Positions 15,964 to 25,154 of a stretch of 64,000 nucleotides of DNA are shown here, piece by piece. This DNA is from Haladaptatus halobius (GTDB lineage Archaea; Halobacteriota; Halobacteria; Halobacteriales; Haladaptataceae), in NCBI RefSeq assembly GCF_020618475.1, contig NZ_CP085337.1:744001-808000 (forward strand). The letters run 5' to 3'. The notes below the pieces were generated by a model. It was not told where the DNA came from. It worked only from the letters and a program-made list of their open reading frames with translations, and did not search any database. Position 1 is the stretch's first letter. Each line of letters begins with the position of its first letter. A program made the position numbers and the translations under genes.

Positions 15964-16893
15964 CTACGCGACCTGGTTCTTGAGTTCCTCACCGGTTCGG
16001 AATCGGCGGACGTTCTCGACGACGAGCTCGGCGATGTCGAGATGGTAGCGGTTCGTCGCCGAGGCCTTGTGCGGGGAGATGATGACCTCATCGAAGTCCC
16101 AGAGCGGGGAATCCTCGGGAAGCGGTTCGGTCTCGAAGACGTCCAGACCCGCACCCGCGATAGCGCCGACGTCGAGGGCGTCGACGAGCGCGTCCTCGTC
16201 GACGACGGGGCCGCGGGCGACGTTGACGAGGAAGGCGTCGTCACGCATGCGTTCGAACTCGGCGGTGCTCATCATCCCCTCGGTCGCCGGCGTGTGCGGA
16301 ACCGCCAGCGCGACGAAGCGAGCGTCCGCGATAGCCTCGTGGAGTTCTTCGGGGGCGTAGACGCGCGAGACGCCGCGAATGGGTTCGTCGGAGCGGCGGA
16401 CTCCGATGACCTCCATCCCGAGGGCGTCCGCGCGCTCGGCGATACCCCGCCCGATGGTTCCCAATCCCACCACGCAGAGGCGCTTCCCCTCGACGGTGAA
16501 CGGTCGGTCGTAGTCGGGCGTGTACCAGTGGGTTGCGTTCTGGTGGTCGCGGTAGATGTGAAGCATGCGGGCGAACGAGAGCATGTAGGAGACGGCGAGT
16601 TCGCCGGCGGTCGTGGCGTGGATGCCGGTACTGTTCGTCAGGGATACGCCCGACGCTCGGTAGGAGTCGGTGTCGAACTCGTCGTAACCGGCCCGGACGC
16701 AGTGAACCCATGCGGCGTCGAGAAACTCGGGACGCGGTCGGTACGTGGCGACGGCGTCCGTCTCGTTGTAGCGCCCGTCGTCGCCGACGAGTTCGGCGAG
16801 CACGTCGAGATCCGCGAACGCCTCCACGAACGCTTCCTTCGGGACGACGTTCTCCACCGATTCGTGAACGCAGAGTCGCTCCAATTCTGACAT
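15964..16893 (-). CDS. D-isomer-specific 2-hydroxyacid dehydrogenase (NAD-dependent)
   Basis: 309 residues. Rossmann motif VVGLGTIGRGIAERADALGM, the substrate-binding Arg in VNVARGPVVDEDAL, the Glu in DVFETEPLPEDSPLW and the catalytic His in ISPHKASATNR are all present in order, so the enzyme should be active. The family reduces 2-oxoacids to D-2-hydroxyacids or the reverse in the cytoplasm. It is the first gene of a minus-strand set that continues with the FAD/Fe-S D-hydroxyacid oxidase 109 bp on, and is divergent from the ThDP enzyme at 17010. The two promoters share the AT-rich 16894-17009 interval. Confidence 0.9.
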   Translation of the reverse strand: MSELERLCVHESVENVVPKEAFVEAFADLDVLAELVGDDGRYNETDAVATYRPRPEFLDAAWVHCVRAGYDEFDTDSYRASGVSLTNSTGIHATTAGELAVSYMLSFARMLHIYRDHQNATHWYTPDYDRPFTVEGKRLCVVGLGTIGRGIAERADALGMEVIGVRRSDEPIRGVSRVYAPEELHEAIADARFVALAVPHTPATEGMMSTAEFERMRDDAFLVNVARGPVVDEDALVDALDVGAIAGAGLDVFETEPLPEDSPLWDFDEVIISPHKASATNRYHLDIAELVVENVRRFRTGEELKNQVA

Positions 16894-17009
16894 ACGTAGT
16901 ACTCACACGGATGCAATGTGACGTTTTCGCCGCCCCGTTACGCTCGAACGATAGAAATGATTAAATGTGATAATTAACTTTACAATACTCCACCACGCCA
17001 GTCATTCGC

Positions 17010-18617
17010 ATGGACGTAACAGAGGCGATCGCGGAGATCCTCGTAGCGGAAGGTGTCGACTACCTGTTCGGATTCCCGTCGAATCCGTTGTTCGACACCG
17101 GAGCCGTCGAAGACGCCGGCATCCGAACCATCGTCGTCCGGCAGGAACGGACGGGCGTGCACATGGCCGACGCCGTCAGCCGGGTGACCTCGGGCGACGA
17201 ACTTGGCGTGTTCGCCTGTCAGCACGGTCCTGGAACGGAGAACGCCTTCGGCGGCGTCGCCCAGGCGTACGCGGAGTCGGTTCCCATCGTCGCGTTTCCG
17301 GCGGGGTACGACCTGGCGAAAACCGACGTCGACCCCAAGTTCAACTCGCTTGTCAACTACCAGCACGTCACCAAATCCTGCGAGCAGTTGAAAGACCCCG
17401 AGTCGGTCGTCGAGACGGTTCGCAGAGCGTTCAGCGCCGCGCGAAACGGCCGTCCGCGCCCGGCTCTCGTCGAGATTCCGAAAGACGTCTTCTCCGAGGA
17501 GGTCGGCGACATCGACTACACGCCCACGAAGTCCTCGAAGACGGGGCCCGACCCGAACGACATCCCACCGGCGGTCGACATGTTGCTCGACGCCGAGCGA
17601 CCGGTCATCTATGCCGGACAGGGCGTCCACTACGCGAAGGGCTGGGAGCGGCTATGGGAACTCGCCGAACTCGTCGAAGCCCCGGTCGCCACCAGTCTCA
17701 ACGGGAAGAGCGCCTTCCCCGAAGACCACCCGTTGTCGCTCGGGGCGGGGTCGAAGAGCGAACCCGGCCAACTCGCGCACTTCCTCGACGAGTGCGACCT
17801 CCTGTTCGGCGTCGGCACCAGCTTCTCGACCACCGCCTACGGCATCACCGTGCCCGAGGACAACGAGATCGTCCACGCGACGCTCGACCCGACGGACATC
17901 GACAAGGAGGTCGAGAGCGACCACGCCATCGTCGGCGACGCCGAACTAACGCTCGAAGCCCTCGTCGACGAGGTCGAGGGCCGCCTCGACACCGCGCGGG
18001 GCCGTCGAGATGACGTCGTCGCGGAGATTCGGGAGGTCGAATCGGAGTGGCTCGCCGACTGGCAGCCCAAGTTGGAGTCCGACGAGACGCCCATCAATCC
18101 CTACCGGGTCGTCAACGAACTCACCGAGGTCGTCGACGCCGAAGACGCGATCATCACGCACGACGCCGGCAACGCCCGCGACTTTCTCGCGCCGTTCTGG
18201 AAATCGTCGGAGCCGCTCAGTTACATCGGCTGGGGGAAGACGACGCAGCTCGGCTACGGTCTCGGTCTGGCGATGGGGGCCAAACTGGCTCACCCGGACA
18301 AGCTCTGTATCAACGTGTGGGGCGACGGCGCCATCGGTATGACGGGGCTCGACCTCGAAACCGCGGCGCGCTACGACATCCCCATCCTCTCCATCCTCCT
18401 GAACAACTTCGAGATGGCGGGCTACGAGACGCCGTTCGGCGGCGACTTCGACCAAGTAGCCGACGCACTCGGCGCGTACAGCGAGCGCATCGAGAACCCC
18501 GACGAGATAGCGGGCGCCATCGAACGCGGCGTGTCGAAGACCGAAGAGGGAACGCCGGTTCTGTTGGAGTTCATTACAGGCAAGGAGACGGAGCTCTCGC
18601 GTCCCGACCTCGACTGA
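17010..18617 (+). CDS. Thiamin-diphosphate-dependent enzyme (acetolactate synthase / 2-oxoacid decarboxylase family)
   Basis: 535 residues with the three-domain ThDP layout: N-terminal pyrimidine-binding domain with the activating Glu46 in VVRQERTGVHMADA, a central domain (PAVDMLLDAERPVIYAGQG), and a C-terminal domain with the diphosphate/magnesium motif GDGAIGMTGLDLE ending in ILSILLNN at about 438-466. Family members condense or decarboxylate 2-oxoacids. Next to D-2-hydroxyacid dehydrogenases it could decarboxylate the 2-oxoacid they form, with an iron alcohol dehydrogenase handling the aldehyde; that order is inference. TATA-like AACTTTACAATA lies about 30 nt before the start. Confidence 0.87.
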   Translation: MDVTEAIAEILVAEGVDYLFGFPSNPLFDTGAVEDAGIRTIVVRQERTGVHMADAVSRVTSGDELGVFACQHGPGTENAFGGVAQAYAESVPIVAFPAGYDLAKTDVDPKFNSLVNYQHVTKSCEQLKDPESVVETVRRAFSAARNGRPRPALVEIPKDVFSEEVGDIDYTPTKSSKTGPDPNDIPPAVDMLLDAERPVIYAGQGVHYAKGWERLWELAELVEAPVATSLNGKSAFPEDHPLSLGAGSKSEPGQLAHFLDECDLLFGVGTSFSTTAYGITVPEDNEIVHATLDPTDIDKEVESDHAIVGDAELTLEALVDEVEGRLDTARGRRDDVVAEIREVESEWLADWQPKLESDETPINPYRVVNELTEVVDAEDAIITHDAGNARDFLAPFWKSSEPLSYIGWGKTTQLGYGLGLAMGAKLAHPDKLCINVWGDGAIGMTGLDLETAARYDIPILSILLNNFEMAGYETPFGGDFDQVADALGAYSERIENPDEIAGAIERGVSKTEEGTPVLLEFITGKETELSRPDLD

Positions 18618-18711
18618 GTCCGGGAACCGTTCCTCCCTTTCTACTGTCGACGGGAATCGACTCCGGAGCGATACTACGAAGTGGGCCGTGACCGTCGTGG
18701 CAAACGCACGC

Positions 18712-19119
18712 ATGGAACACGTACACGAAGACGACCGAATCGTCGTTCGCCTCGACCCGGGCGACGAGGTCATGGACTCGCTCGAAACGCTCCGCGACGA
18801 GTACGACATCGAGAACGGCTTTCTCGCCGGAATCGGCGCCGTCGACCGGGCCACGCTAGGGCACTACGACGTCGAAACGCAAGAGTACAGCGAGGAGGAG
18901 TTCACCGGACAGTTCGAAGTGACGAGTTTCCTCGGAAACATCGGGCCGGACAAGATACACACGCACATCCAACTCGGGACGGACACCTTCGAATCGCTCG
19001 GCGGTCACTGCTCCGGGGCCCGAGTCTCGGGAACCTTCGAAATCCTCGTGACGCTCGGCGAGACGCCGCTGACGCACCGACTCGACGACCGAACCGGCCT
19101 CGACGTGTTCGACATCTAG
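18712..19119 (+). CDS. PPC/DUF296 domain protein
   Basis: 135 residues from the ATG at 18712; a GTG at 18688 would add eight. The DUF296 (PPC) fold signs are the paired ENGFLAGIGAVDRATLGHYD and the metal-type motif HTHIQLGTDTFESLGGH. Archaeal and bacterial stand-alone PPC proteins are small trimers; in plants the domain sits beside AT-hooks. No DNA-binding element is present here. It follows the ThDP enzyme by about 95 bp on the same strand. Its role in the cluster is unknown. Confidence 0.8.
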   Translation: MEHVHEDDRIVVRLDPGDEVMDSLETLRDEYDIENGFLAGIGAVDRATLGHYDVETQEYSEEEFTGQFEVTSFLGNIGPDKIHTHIQLGTDTFESLGGHCSGARVSGTFEILVTLGETPLTHRLDDRTGLDVFDI

Positions 19120-19153
19120 GTCGGCGCGTCCATCGATCCTCGTTTTCGCCGAT

Positions 19154-20218
19154 TCACCCTTCGAGACTCGGGAAGGCTTCGACGTTGTACTCGAGCGTCG
19201 CGCCCGTGCTGGCGACGTACGGAACGCGGCGCTCGTGATGAGAGCCGTGAGACCGCAGATCGACCGAGCCGCGAACGCCGTTCTCGACGGGGCCGAACAC
19301 CGACGACTCGGTTCCGAGCACGAGCGCGTCGCCGATGTCGTCGGTCGGCAGTCGGAATCGCCGAGCCGCCTCGTCGGCGGAAACCACCTCGTCGACCCCG
19401 TCGACATCGTCGAGCCACTCGAGGGCGTCCGCCGAGTCGTCGCGGAGATATACGTACGCTGCGCCGCCGAGGTTCTGGTGGTGGTAGGTGTGTTCGTCCG
19501 TGATGAGTCGGACGACTTCGGCGTCGTGGCCCTCCCGGTCGAGAACCGCTTCGAGGTCGACGCACACCGACTTCCGGTTCATACCGTGGTCGGCGGTGGC
19601 GACGAGCGCGTCGCTTCGTTCGTGAAGCGTGGCGACACCCGCATCGAGTTCGCCGACCCACTGCTCGGCCGCCGCTTCGTCCGGCCCGTGTTTGTGCGGA
19701 ACCACATCCGTCGTCGACACGTAGAGCACGTCGAGGTCGCGCTCGTCCAACAGGTGCACCGCGGCTTCGAGCAGCCAGGCGCTGGCCTTACCGGAGTAGA
19801 TACCCGGCGGTTCGCCGACGGCCGCCGCGAGCCACTCGGGCGGATTCTCCGCGCTCGCCGCGACGTCGCACCCCTGACCGACCATCCCTACCAGTTTATC
19901 CTTCGCCACCAAGGCTGCGACCGTCTCGCCCCGCTCGGCGCGGCGCTGGAGTTCCGTCCGGCACCGCAGGTGCGAGGGGTCGTTCATGAACGCCTGCTCG
20001 TCGCGTTCGGGGTCGTAGTATGTGTTTCCCGTCACGCCGTTCCGGTCGGGGAAATCGGCCGTGACGATGCCCGCGTTGTTCACGTTCGTGAGGCTCGGTA
20101 CGATACCGTCGCAGACGCCCGCGTTTCCTCGAGCGGCGACGTCTTCCCAGCCGGGCGTCTCTGTCGCCGAGAGATACGCAGGGTCGAGGCCGTCGAGACA
20201 GGCGATGACGTGAGTCAT
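19154..20218 (-). CDS. Phosphonoacetate hydrolase-like enzyme (PhnA, alkaline phosphatase superfamily)
   Basis: 354 residues. Metal and nucleophile positions of PhnA are recognisable: Asp9 (ACLDGL), Thr44 in PSLTNVNNAGIV, Asp171 and His175 in STTDVVPHKHGPD, Asp210-His211 in TADHGMN, and a late His (324) in RSHGSHHER. The segment NGVTGNTYYDPERDEQAFMNDP is characteristic. PhnA cleaves phosphonoacetate to acetate and phosphate. No other phosphonate genes (PhnWXY, C-P lyase) are in view, so a related phospho- or phosphono-ester substrate is possible. The MFS gene at 20270 lies 51 bp upstream on the same strand and may supply the substrate. Confidence 0.82.
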   Translation of the reverse strand: MTHVIACLDGLDPAYLSATETPGWEDVAARGNAGVCDGIVPSLTNVNNAGIVTADFPDRNGVTGNTYYDPERDEQAFMNDPSHLRCRTELQRRAERGETVAALVAKDKLVGMVGQGCDVAASAENPPEWLAAAVGEPPGIYSGKASAWLLEAAVHLLDERDLDVLYVSTTDVVPHKHGPDEAAAEQWVGELDAGVATLHERSDALVATADHGMNRKSVCVDLEAVLDREGHDAEVVRLITDEHTYHHQNLGGAAYVYLRDDSADALEWLDDVDGVDEVVSADEAARRFRLPTDDIGDALVLGTESSVFGPVENGVRGSVDLRSHGSHHERRVPYVASTGATLEYNVEAFPSLEG

Positions 20219-20269
20219 GTGGTAACTTTCGTAAGGTGGTGGTTCGAGTCACATATACCTTCGCCGGCG

Positions 20270-21484
20270 TCACTCTCCCATCGCCGCGCGTTCCTCCGGA
20301 GCGCGTGGCGAGCGACGGAGGCGTCGTGAGAGCAGGCCGAGCGAGACGAGGCCGAAGGCCGCCCCGAGGGCGAGGGTGATGAACGCCCACGCGTATCCGG
20401 AGGTGTCGAGCACCGCGCCGAAGACGACGGGGGAGACGACCGTCGCGCTGAACCCCGCGAGCGTCTGTACTGACAGCGCGACGCCGACGTTTTCGTCCGC
20501 GACCACTTCGGTGACGGCCGTCGAGGTGGGCGAACTGTCGGCCGTCAGCAGCGCGCCGTAGACCAACAGGAGCGCGGTCAACACGGGAAGCGACAGCCAG
20601 TCGAGGAAGCCGATAGCCGCGCTGATGCACGCGCTCGCCGTGAGAACTGCGAGAACGGTTCGAATTCGACCGACGGAGTCGCTGGCCCAGCCTCCCAGGA
20701 GGTTTCCGACGCCGCCCAGCGACATCATCGCGCCGGTCAGCAGTCCGGCCAGAACGGTCGGGTCGGACGCCCCCGCGACCGCCGTCGTGGCGACGAGGAA
20801 CGCCGGCATCCAGTTGCGAACTCCGAACACCTCCCACGTGTGTCCGGCGTAGACGCCCACGGCGTACAGATATGCCCGGTTGGAGAGCAAGCGACGGTCG
20901 AATCGCCGGTCGCTCACGGCCGCATCGGGATGGTCACGAGCGAACGCGAGCATCAGCGGTCCGGCGACCACCGCGCCGACGCTTGTCGCCCCGATAGCGA
21001 CACGCCAGTCCAGTGCGGCGGCGACCGACGAGGAGAGCAGGAACGACAGTCCCGTGCTCAGCGAGAACGCGCCGGTGTAGACGCCGAGCGCGCGTCCGCG
21101 AGCCGACTCGGGATACCACTCGCTGAGGAACCGCATCCCGGGCACGTACACGCCGGCCATGAACACCCCCGCCACGAACCGGAAGAAAACGCCGATTAAG
21201 AAGCCGTCGGCGAGCGCCGCGAACGCGATGCTCGCCAGTCCAGTGCCGGTCGCGCCGACGGCGACCACGCGTCGCGTCGAAGAGCTGTCGGCGACCAACC
21301 CGGCGGGGATGATGGCGACCACGTATCCCGCTTGGAAGGCCGCGAACAGCGCACCGGCCTGGATTCCCGACAGCGACCATGCGTCGACTATCTGCGGGAG
21401 AAGCGCCGAGTAGTTGAACCAGACGAGAACCGAGAGCAGGAGGACGATGCTGGCGACCGCGAGCGACCGAGTTCGTTCGTGCAC
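20270..21484 (-). CDS. MFS transporter
   Basis: 404 residues with 12 predicted helices and a typical loop pattern (IIPAGLVADSSSTRRVVAVG, and GGWASDSVGRIRTV in the second half). The start is a GTG at 21484 supported by a strong Shine-Dalgarno match AAGGAGGTCG at about 21493-21501, unusual in this mostly leaderless region. It precedes the PhnA-like gene, so anion or phosphonate uptake is plausible, though the sequence alone does not show the substrate. Confidence 0.87.
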   Translation of the reverse strand: MHERTRSLAVASIVLLLSVLVWFNYSALLPQIVDAWSLSGIQAGALFAAFQAGYVVAIIPAGLVADSSSTRRVVAVGATGTGLASIAFAALADGFLIGVFFRFVAGVFMAGVYVPGMRFLSEWYPESARGRALGVYTGAFSLSTGLSFLLSSSVAAALDWRVAIGATSVGAVVAGPLMLAFARDHPDAAVSDRRFDRRLLSNRAYLYAVGVYAGHTWEVFGVRNWMPAFLVATTAVAGASDPTVLAGLLTGAMMSLGGVGNLLGGWASDSVGRIRTVLAVLTASACISAAIGFLDWLSLPVLTALLLVYGALLTADSSPTSTAVTEVVADENVGVALSVQTLAGFSATVVSPVVFGAVLDTSGYAWAFITLALGAAFGLVSLGLLSRRLRRSPRAPEERAAMGE

Positions 21485-21582
21485 GGCTTTCGACCTCCTT
21501 CGATTCGTCTCGTGACGGATTCCAGTCTGAGGGTTCAGTCGAGCACACTTAGTGTTATGGTTCTTCGGCCGGATTCCAGCAC

Positions 21583-22467
21583 ATGTCGAGTTCGTCTGGC
21601 AGATTCAAAAAATCGATCGACAATGAAGGAATTCTCGTCGCGCCCGGAGCGTACGACGCCGCGAGCGCGAAGCTCGTCGAACGCGCAGGTGCCGAGGTCG
21701 TCTACGTGTCAGGGTCGAGCGTCTCGACGTCCGTCCACGGATATCCGGACGTCGGACTGACGACGCTCACGGAGATGGTCGACCGCGCTCGTCAGGTTGC
21801 CGGCGTGGTCGACGTACCGGTGTTCGCGGACGCGGACACCGGCTACGGAAATCCGATCAACGTCCGCCGGACGGTCGAGGAGTTCGAGCGCGCGGGAGTT
21901 GCCGGCATCCACCTCGAGGATCAGGATTTCCCGAAGAAGTGCGGTCACTTCGACGACAAGTCGGTCGTGGCTACCGACGAGATGGTGGCCAAACTCCGAG
22001 CTGCCGTGGACGCCCGGACGGACAACGATTTCGTGCTCATCGCCCGAACCGACGCGCGGGCGGTCGAGGGGTTCGATTCGGCCGTCGAACGCTCCGAGGC
22101 GTACCTGGATGCAGGTGCGGACGTCATCTTCTTCGAGGCACCAGAGTCGGTCGCCGAACTCGAGGAAGTGGCCGAACGAATCGACGCCCCGCTGCTCGCG
22201 AATATGACCGAGGGCGGCCGAACTCCGATGCAGACGGCCGCCGAGTTGGAATCATTAGGGTACGACATCGCACTGTTCCCCGCGACCGGGTTCAAAGCCG
22301 TACTCAAGACGTTACAGGACGTGTACGTCGAAATCGTCGAAACGGGTACGCAGCAGGGCGTTCTCGACGAACTGGTGTCCTGGGAGGGTCGTAACGATAT
22401 CACCGGGCTGGACGAGATAGCCGAACTGGAGGGACGGTACGCCGTCGAACCGGACGAGGCGTCGTGA
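21583..22467 (+). CDS. Isocitrate lyase / PEP mutase superfamily C-C lyase (methylisocitrate lyase-like)
   Basis: 294 residues. The Mg-site segment FADADTGYGN is at 81-90 and the catalytic-loop motif PKKCGH at 117-122. KKCGH with its Cys marks the carbon-carbon lyases of the superfamily (isocitrate, methylisocitrate and dimethylmalate lyases); PEP mutase and phosphonopyruvate hydrolase have a different loop. A lyase reaction on a C4-C7 hydroxy-dicarboxylate is therefore likely. TATA-like ACTTAGTGTTATG lies about 27 nt upstream of the start. The next gene (22532) is an iron alcohol dehydrogenase on the same strand. Confidence 0.85.
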   Translation: MSSSSGRFKKSIDNEGILVAPGAYDAASAKLVERAGAEVVYVSGSSVSTSVHGYPDVGLTTLTEMVDRARQVAGVVDVPVFADADTGYGNPINVRRTVEEFERAGVAGIHLEDQDFPKKCGHFDDKSVVATDEMVAKLRAAVDARTDNDFVLIARTDARAVEGFDSAVERSEAYLDAGADVIFFEAPESVAELEEVAERIDAPLLANMTEGGRTPMQTAAELESLGYDIALFPATGFKAVLKTLQDVYVEIVETGTQQGVLDELVSWEGRNDITGLDEIAELEGRYAVEPDEAS

Positions 22468-22531
22468 ATCGGCCGGACGACGCGTCCGAATCGGGACACG
22501 CCTTTATGGAGGAGGCGTGATAGAGTATTGC

Positions 22532-23719
22532 ATGGACGAGAAACGCGAGGACGACGGCGCGGCCAGCATCTCGTTTGCGACGCCGGACACCGAATTCGGC
22601 GAGGGAACCGTCGCGCTCCTTCCCGAGACGCTCGACGAGTTGGGCGTCGACGCTCCGCTCGTCGTGACGGACGCAGGCGTCGAATCGGCGGGCGTGCTCA
22701 ACGCCGCGCTCGCCGGTCTCGAAACCTCACCCGCCGTTCACCGCGCGACGACCGAACCGAACGTCGACGATTTCGACGAACTACCGGACGGGGAGTACGA
22801 CGGCGTGGTCGCCGTCGGGGGCGGTTCGTGTCTCGACACGGCGAAGGTCACCGCGACGCTGCTCGCCCACGGCGGGTCGGCCGGCGACTATCTCGGCGTC
22901 GACCGCGTGCCCGGCCCGACCGTCCCCTCGGTGGCGATTCCGACGACGAGCGGTACCGGCTCCCAAGCGACCCAAACGGCGGTCGTCTCCTACGACGGGG
23001 TGAAACGCGGGGTGAGCGACGAACTGCTGCGCCCGGAGGTCGCCCTCGTCGACCCTGCGCTCACGTATGACCTCCCGAACGATGTGACAGCGCGGTCGGG
23101 GTTCGACGCGTTCGTTCACGCGCTTGAATCGCTGACCGCGCGCGACTACCGGCGGGTCGAACCGCGACCCATCAGCTATCAGGGGGCGAATCCGATTTCG
23201 CGCCCGCTCTCACGGAGGGCGCTCCGGTTGGTTCACGGGTCGTTCGAGCGCGTCGTCGCCGACGGCGACGACCGCGAGGCCAGACGGGAGATGAGCCTCG
23301 GAGCCCACCTCGCGGGAACTGCGTTTTCCAACGCCGGTTTAGGTGCGGTTCACGCGCTCGCGAGCAGCGTCGGCGGGATGACCGGACGACCCCACGGCGA
23401 GTGTCTCGCGGCCTCGTTGACCGCCGGTCTGCGCTACAACCTCCCGGTGCGGAGACGGGAGTACGCCGACGTCGCGCGGGAACTCGGCGTGGCAGGGGTC
23501 GACGACGACACCGACGACGCGGCCCGCGCGCTGCTCCGGGAGTGCGGTCGGATTCGGGACGCCGTCGGCCTCCCCGGGTCGTTCGCCGACCTCGGGCTGG
23601 AGCCGGACGACGCGGACGACATAGTGCGGAACACGCTGATTCAGGAGCGGCGTCTCAAGACGAACCCGCGGACGGTCGACGAGAACATTCGGGAACCGGT
23701 AGCGCGAGCGTTGCGGTAA
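22532..23719 (+). CDS. Iron-containing (group III) alcohol dehydrogenase
   Basis: 395 residues from the ATG at 22532. A GTG at 22517 is also in frame, but CGCCTTTATGG at about 22500-22509 gives the right leaderless spacing to 22532. Motifs: VAVGGGSCLDTAKVTATLLAH, PTTSGTGSQATQTAVVSY, and the metal-site pair FVHALESLTARDYR and GAVHALASSVGGMTGRPHGE. It resembles maleylacetate reductase/lactaldehyde-type enzymes. It follows the lyase gene by 64 bp and is paralogous to the enzyme at 11476. Confidence 0.87.
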   Translation: MDEKREDDGAASISFATPDTEFGEGTVALLPETLDELGVDAPLVVTDAGVESAGVLNAALAGLETSPAVHRATTEPNVDDFDELPDGEYDGVVAVGGGSCLDTAKVTATLLAHGGSAGDYLGVDRVPGPTVPSVAIPTTSGTGSQATQTAVVSYDGVKRGVSDELLRPEVALVDPALTYDLPNDVTARSGFDAFVHALESLTARDYRRVEPRPISYQGANPISRPLSRRALRLVHGSFERVVADGDDREARREMSLGAHLAGTAFSNAGLGAVHALASSVGGMTGRPHGECLAASLTAGLRYNLPVRRREYADVARELGVAGVDDDTDDAARALLRECGRIRDAVGLPGSFADLGLEPDDADDIVRNTLIQERRLKTNPRTVDENIREPVARALR

Positions 23720-23720
23720 G

Positions 23721-24959
23721 TCAGCGGACGAGGAGGAAGACGCTGAGGAGTCCGGCGAGTAACGCGAGCGCGGCCAGCGTGACGAACAGGGCAGCCGACC
23801 CGGCGTAGGTGAGGACGGTGCCAGCCATCGCCGCGCCCAGCGCGCCGACGCCAAACATTGCCAAGTAGGTGAATCCGTACGAGAGGCCGTGGCTGTCGGC
23901 GGTGACGTAGTCCGCGATGGTGGCTTGATACACCGGCGCGGCCACGTAGACGAAGAATCCCAGCAACACGCACACCGCGAGCAGCGGCACGACGCCGGCC
24001 GACGACGCCGGGACGAAGAGCAGCGCGGCGACGACCAGCACCGCGAAGGTGACGACGAGCGCGCGTTCGGTCTCGACCAAATCGCTCGCTTTCCCGCCCG
24101 CGTACTGGCCGAACATCCCGACGAACAGGAGACCGGCGTAGACGTATCGACCGGGTTGGAACGACCGACCGGCGACGGTTATCGGTTCGAACAGCTGGAG
24201 ACCGCCGAGGATTTCTGGGAGGAACGTCAGGATTCCTCGGTAGTAGAGGCCGTACAGCATCACGACGACGAAAACGACCGTGAACCCCCGTGTGAACAGC
24301 GCGCGCGAGTTGCCGACGAGCTTCCGGAGCGAACCGAGACCTCCGTCCGCTTCGACCGTCCGGCCGGGGTCGCCGTCGGCCGCGACCTCGGCGCTTTCGG
24401 TGGCCGCCCGTTCGTCGAAGGAGATTCTGAACGCGATGGCTCCGGCTATCAGCGCGGGCGCGACGAACAGCGCGGCGACGAGTCGCCAGTCGATGTAGCT
24501 GAGGAGCACCGCCGCGGCCAGCGGACCGACCACGGTTCCGACGTTGCCGGCGACGCCGTGATAGGCGAAGGCGGTGCCGCGGTTCTCGGTGCCGCGACTG
24601 AGCAACGAGAGCCCCGCGGGGTGGTAGAGGCTCGCCCCAGCACCCCACAGAATCAGCGCCGCTCCGAGCACCGCCACGTTCGGGGCAAGGCTCACGAGCA
24701 GGAATCCGCCACCCATCCCCACCGCTGAGCCGAGGACGAGCCGCTTTGATCCGTAGGCGTCCGCGAGAATGCCACTCGGCAGCGCACCCAGACCGATGAG
24801 CGCGTAGCCGGCACCGACGACGATTCCGAGCGTGGCCTCGGTGGTAGCGAAGGCGTCGAGCCACACGGTGACGAAGATGGGGATTGCCAGTTCGTACGTG
24901 TGGAACATCGCGTGGGCGAGCATCGTGAAGCCGACGATGGCCCGGTCGTTGCGTTTCAT
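23721..24959 (-). CDS. MFS transporter
   Basis: 412 residues from the ATG at 24959 (MKRNDRAIVGFTMLAHAMFH); upstream frame extension is non-membrane and unlikely. Twelve helices with a large charged central loop (DERAATESAEVAADGDPG). The first-half motif GILADAYGSKRLVLGSAVGM is standard. It is convergent with the iron alcohol dehydrogenase (1-bp gap) and divergent from the PrpD-cupin-TcuA operon at 25155, so it could be that operon's carrier, as TcuC is for tricarballylate in Salmonella; this is inference. Confidence 0.86.
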   Translation of the reverse strand: MKRNDRAIVGFTMLAHAMFHTYELAIPIFVTVWLDAFATTEATLGIVVGAGYALIGLGALPSGILADAYGSKRLVLGSAVGMGGGFLLVSLAPNVAVLGAALILWGAGASLYHPAGLSLLSRGTENRGTAFAYHGVAGNVGTVVGPLAAAVLLSYIDWRLVAALFVAPALIAGAIAFRISFDERAATESAEVAADGDPGRTVEADGGLGSLRKLVGNSRALFTRGFTVVFVVVMLYGLYYRGILTFLPEILGGLQLFEPITVAGRSFQPGRYVYAGLLFVGMFGQYAGGKASDLVETERALVVTFAVLVVAALLFVPASSAGVVPLLAVCVLLGFFVYVAAPVYQATIADYVTADSHGLSYGFTYLAMFGVGALGAAMAGTVLTYAGSAALFVTLAALALLAGLLSVFLLVR

Positions 24960-25154
24960 CGTTCGGAATCTCCGCGGGAATTGAGCGAACCGATGAGTCG
25001 GAGTAGTATAAATTTTGGTGAAGAAGGCGTCCGTCGAACGACCGCATTCGGGACGACCGGGAATGTGTCGTTCGCCCACCGTCGACGCGAACGCTCTCGC
25101 GGCGCACGAAACCGTCGGTACGATTTTTACCACGGCGTCACGATACTTTCTTGC

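Noticed and set aside
21583..22467. Phosphonopyruvate hydrolase or PEP mutase in a phosphonate pathway with the PhnA-like gene
   Set aside because: The loop reads PKKCGH, typical of C-C lyases in the superfamily, not the Asn-containing loop of PEP mutase-type enzymes.
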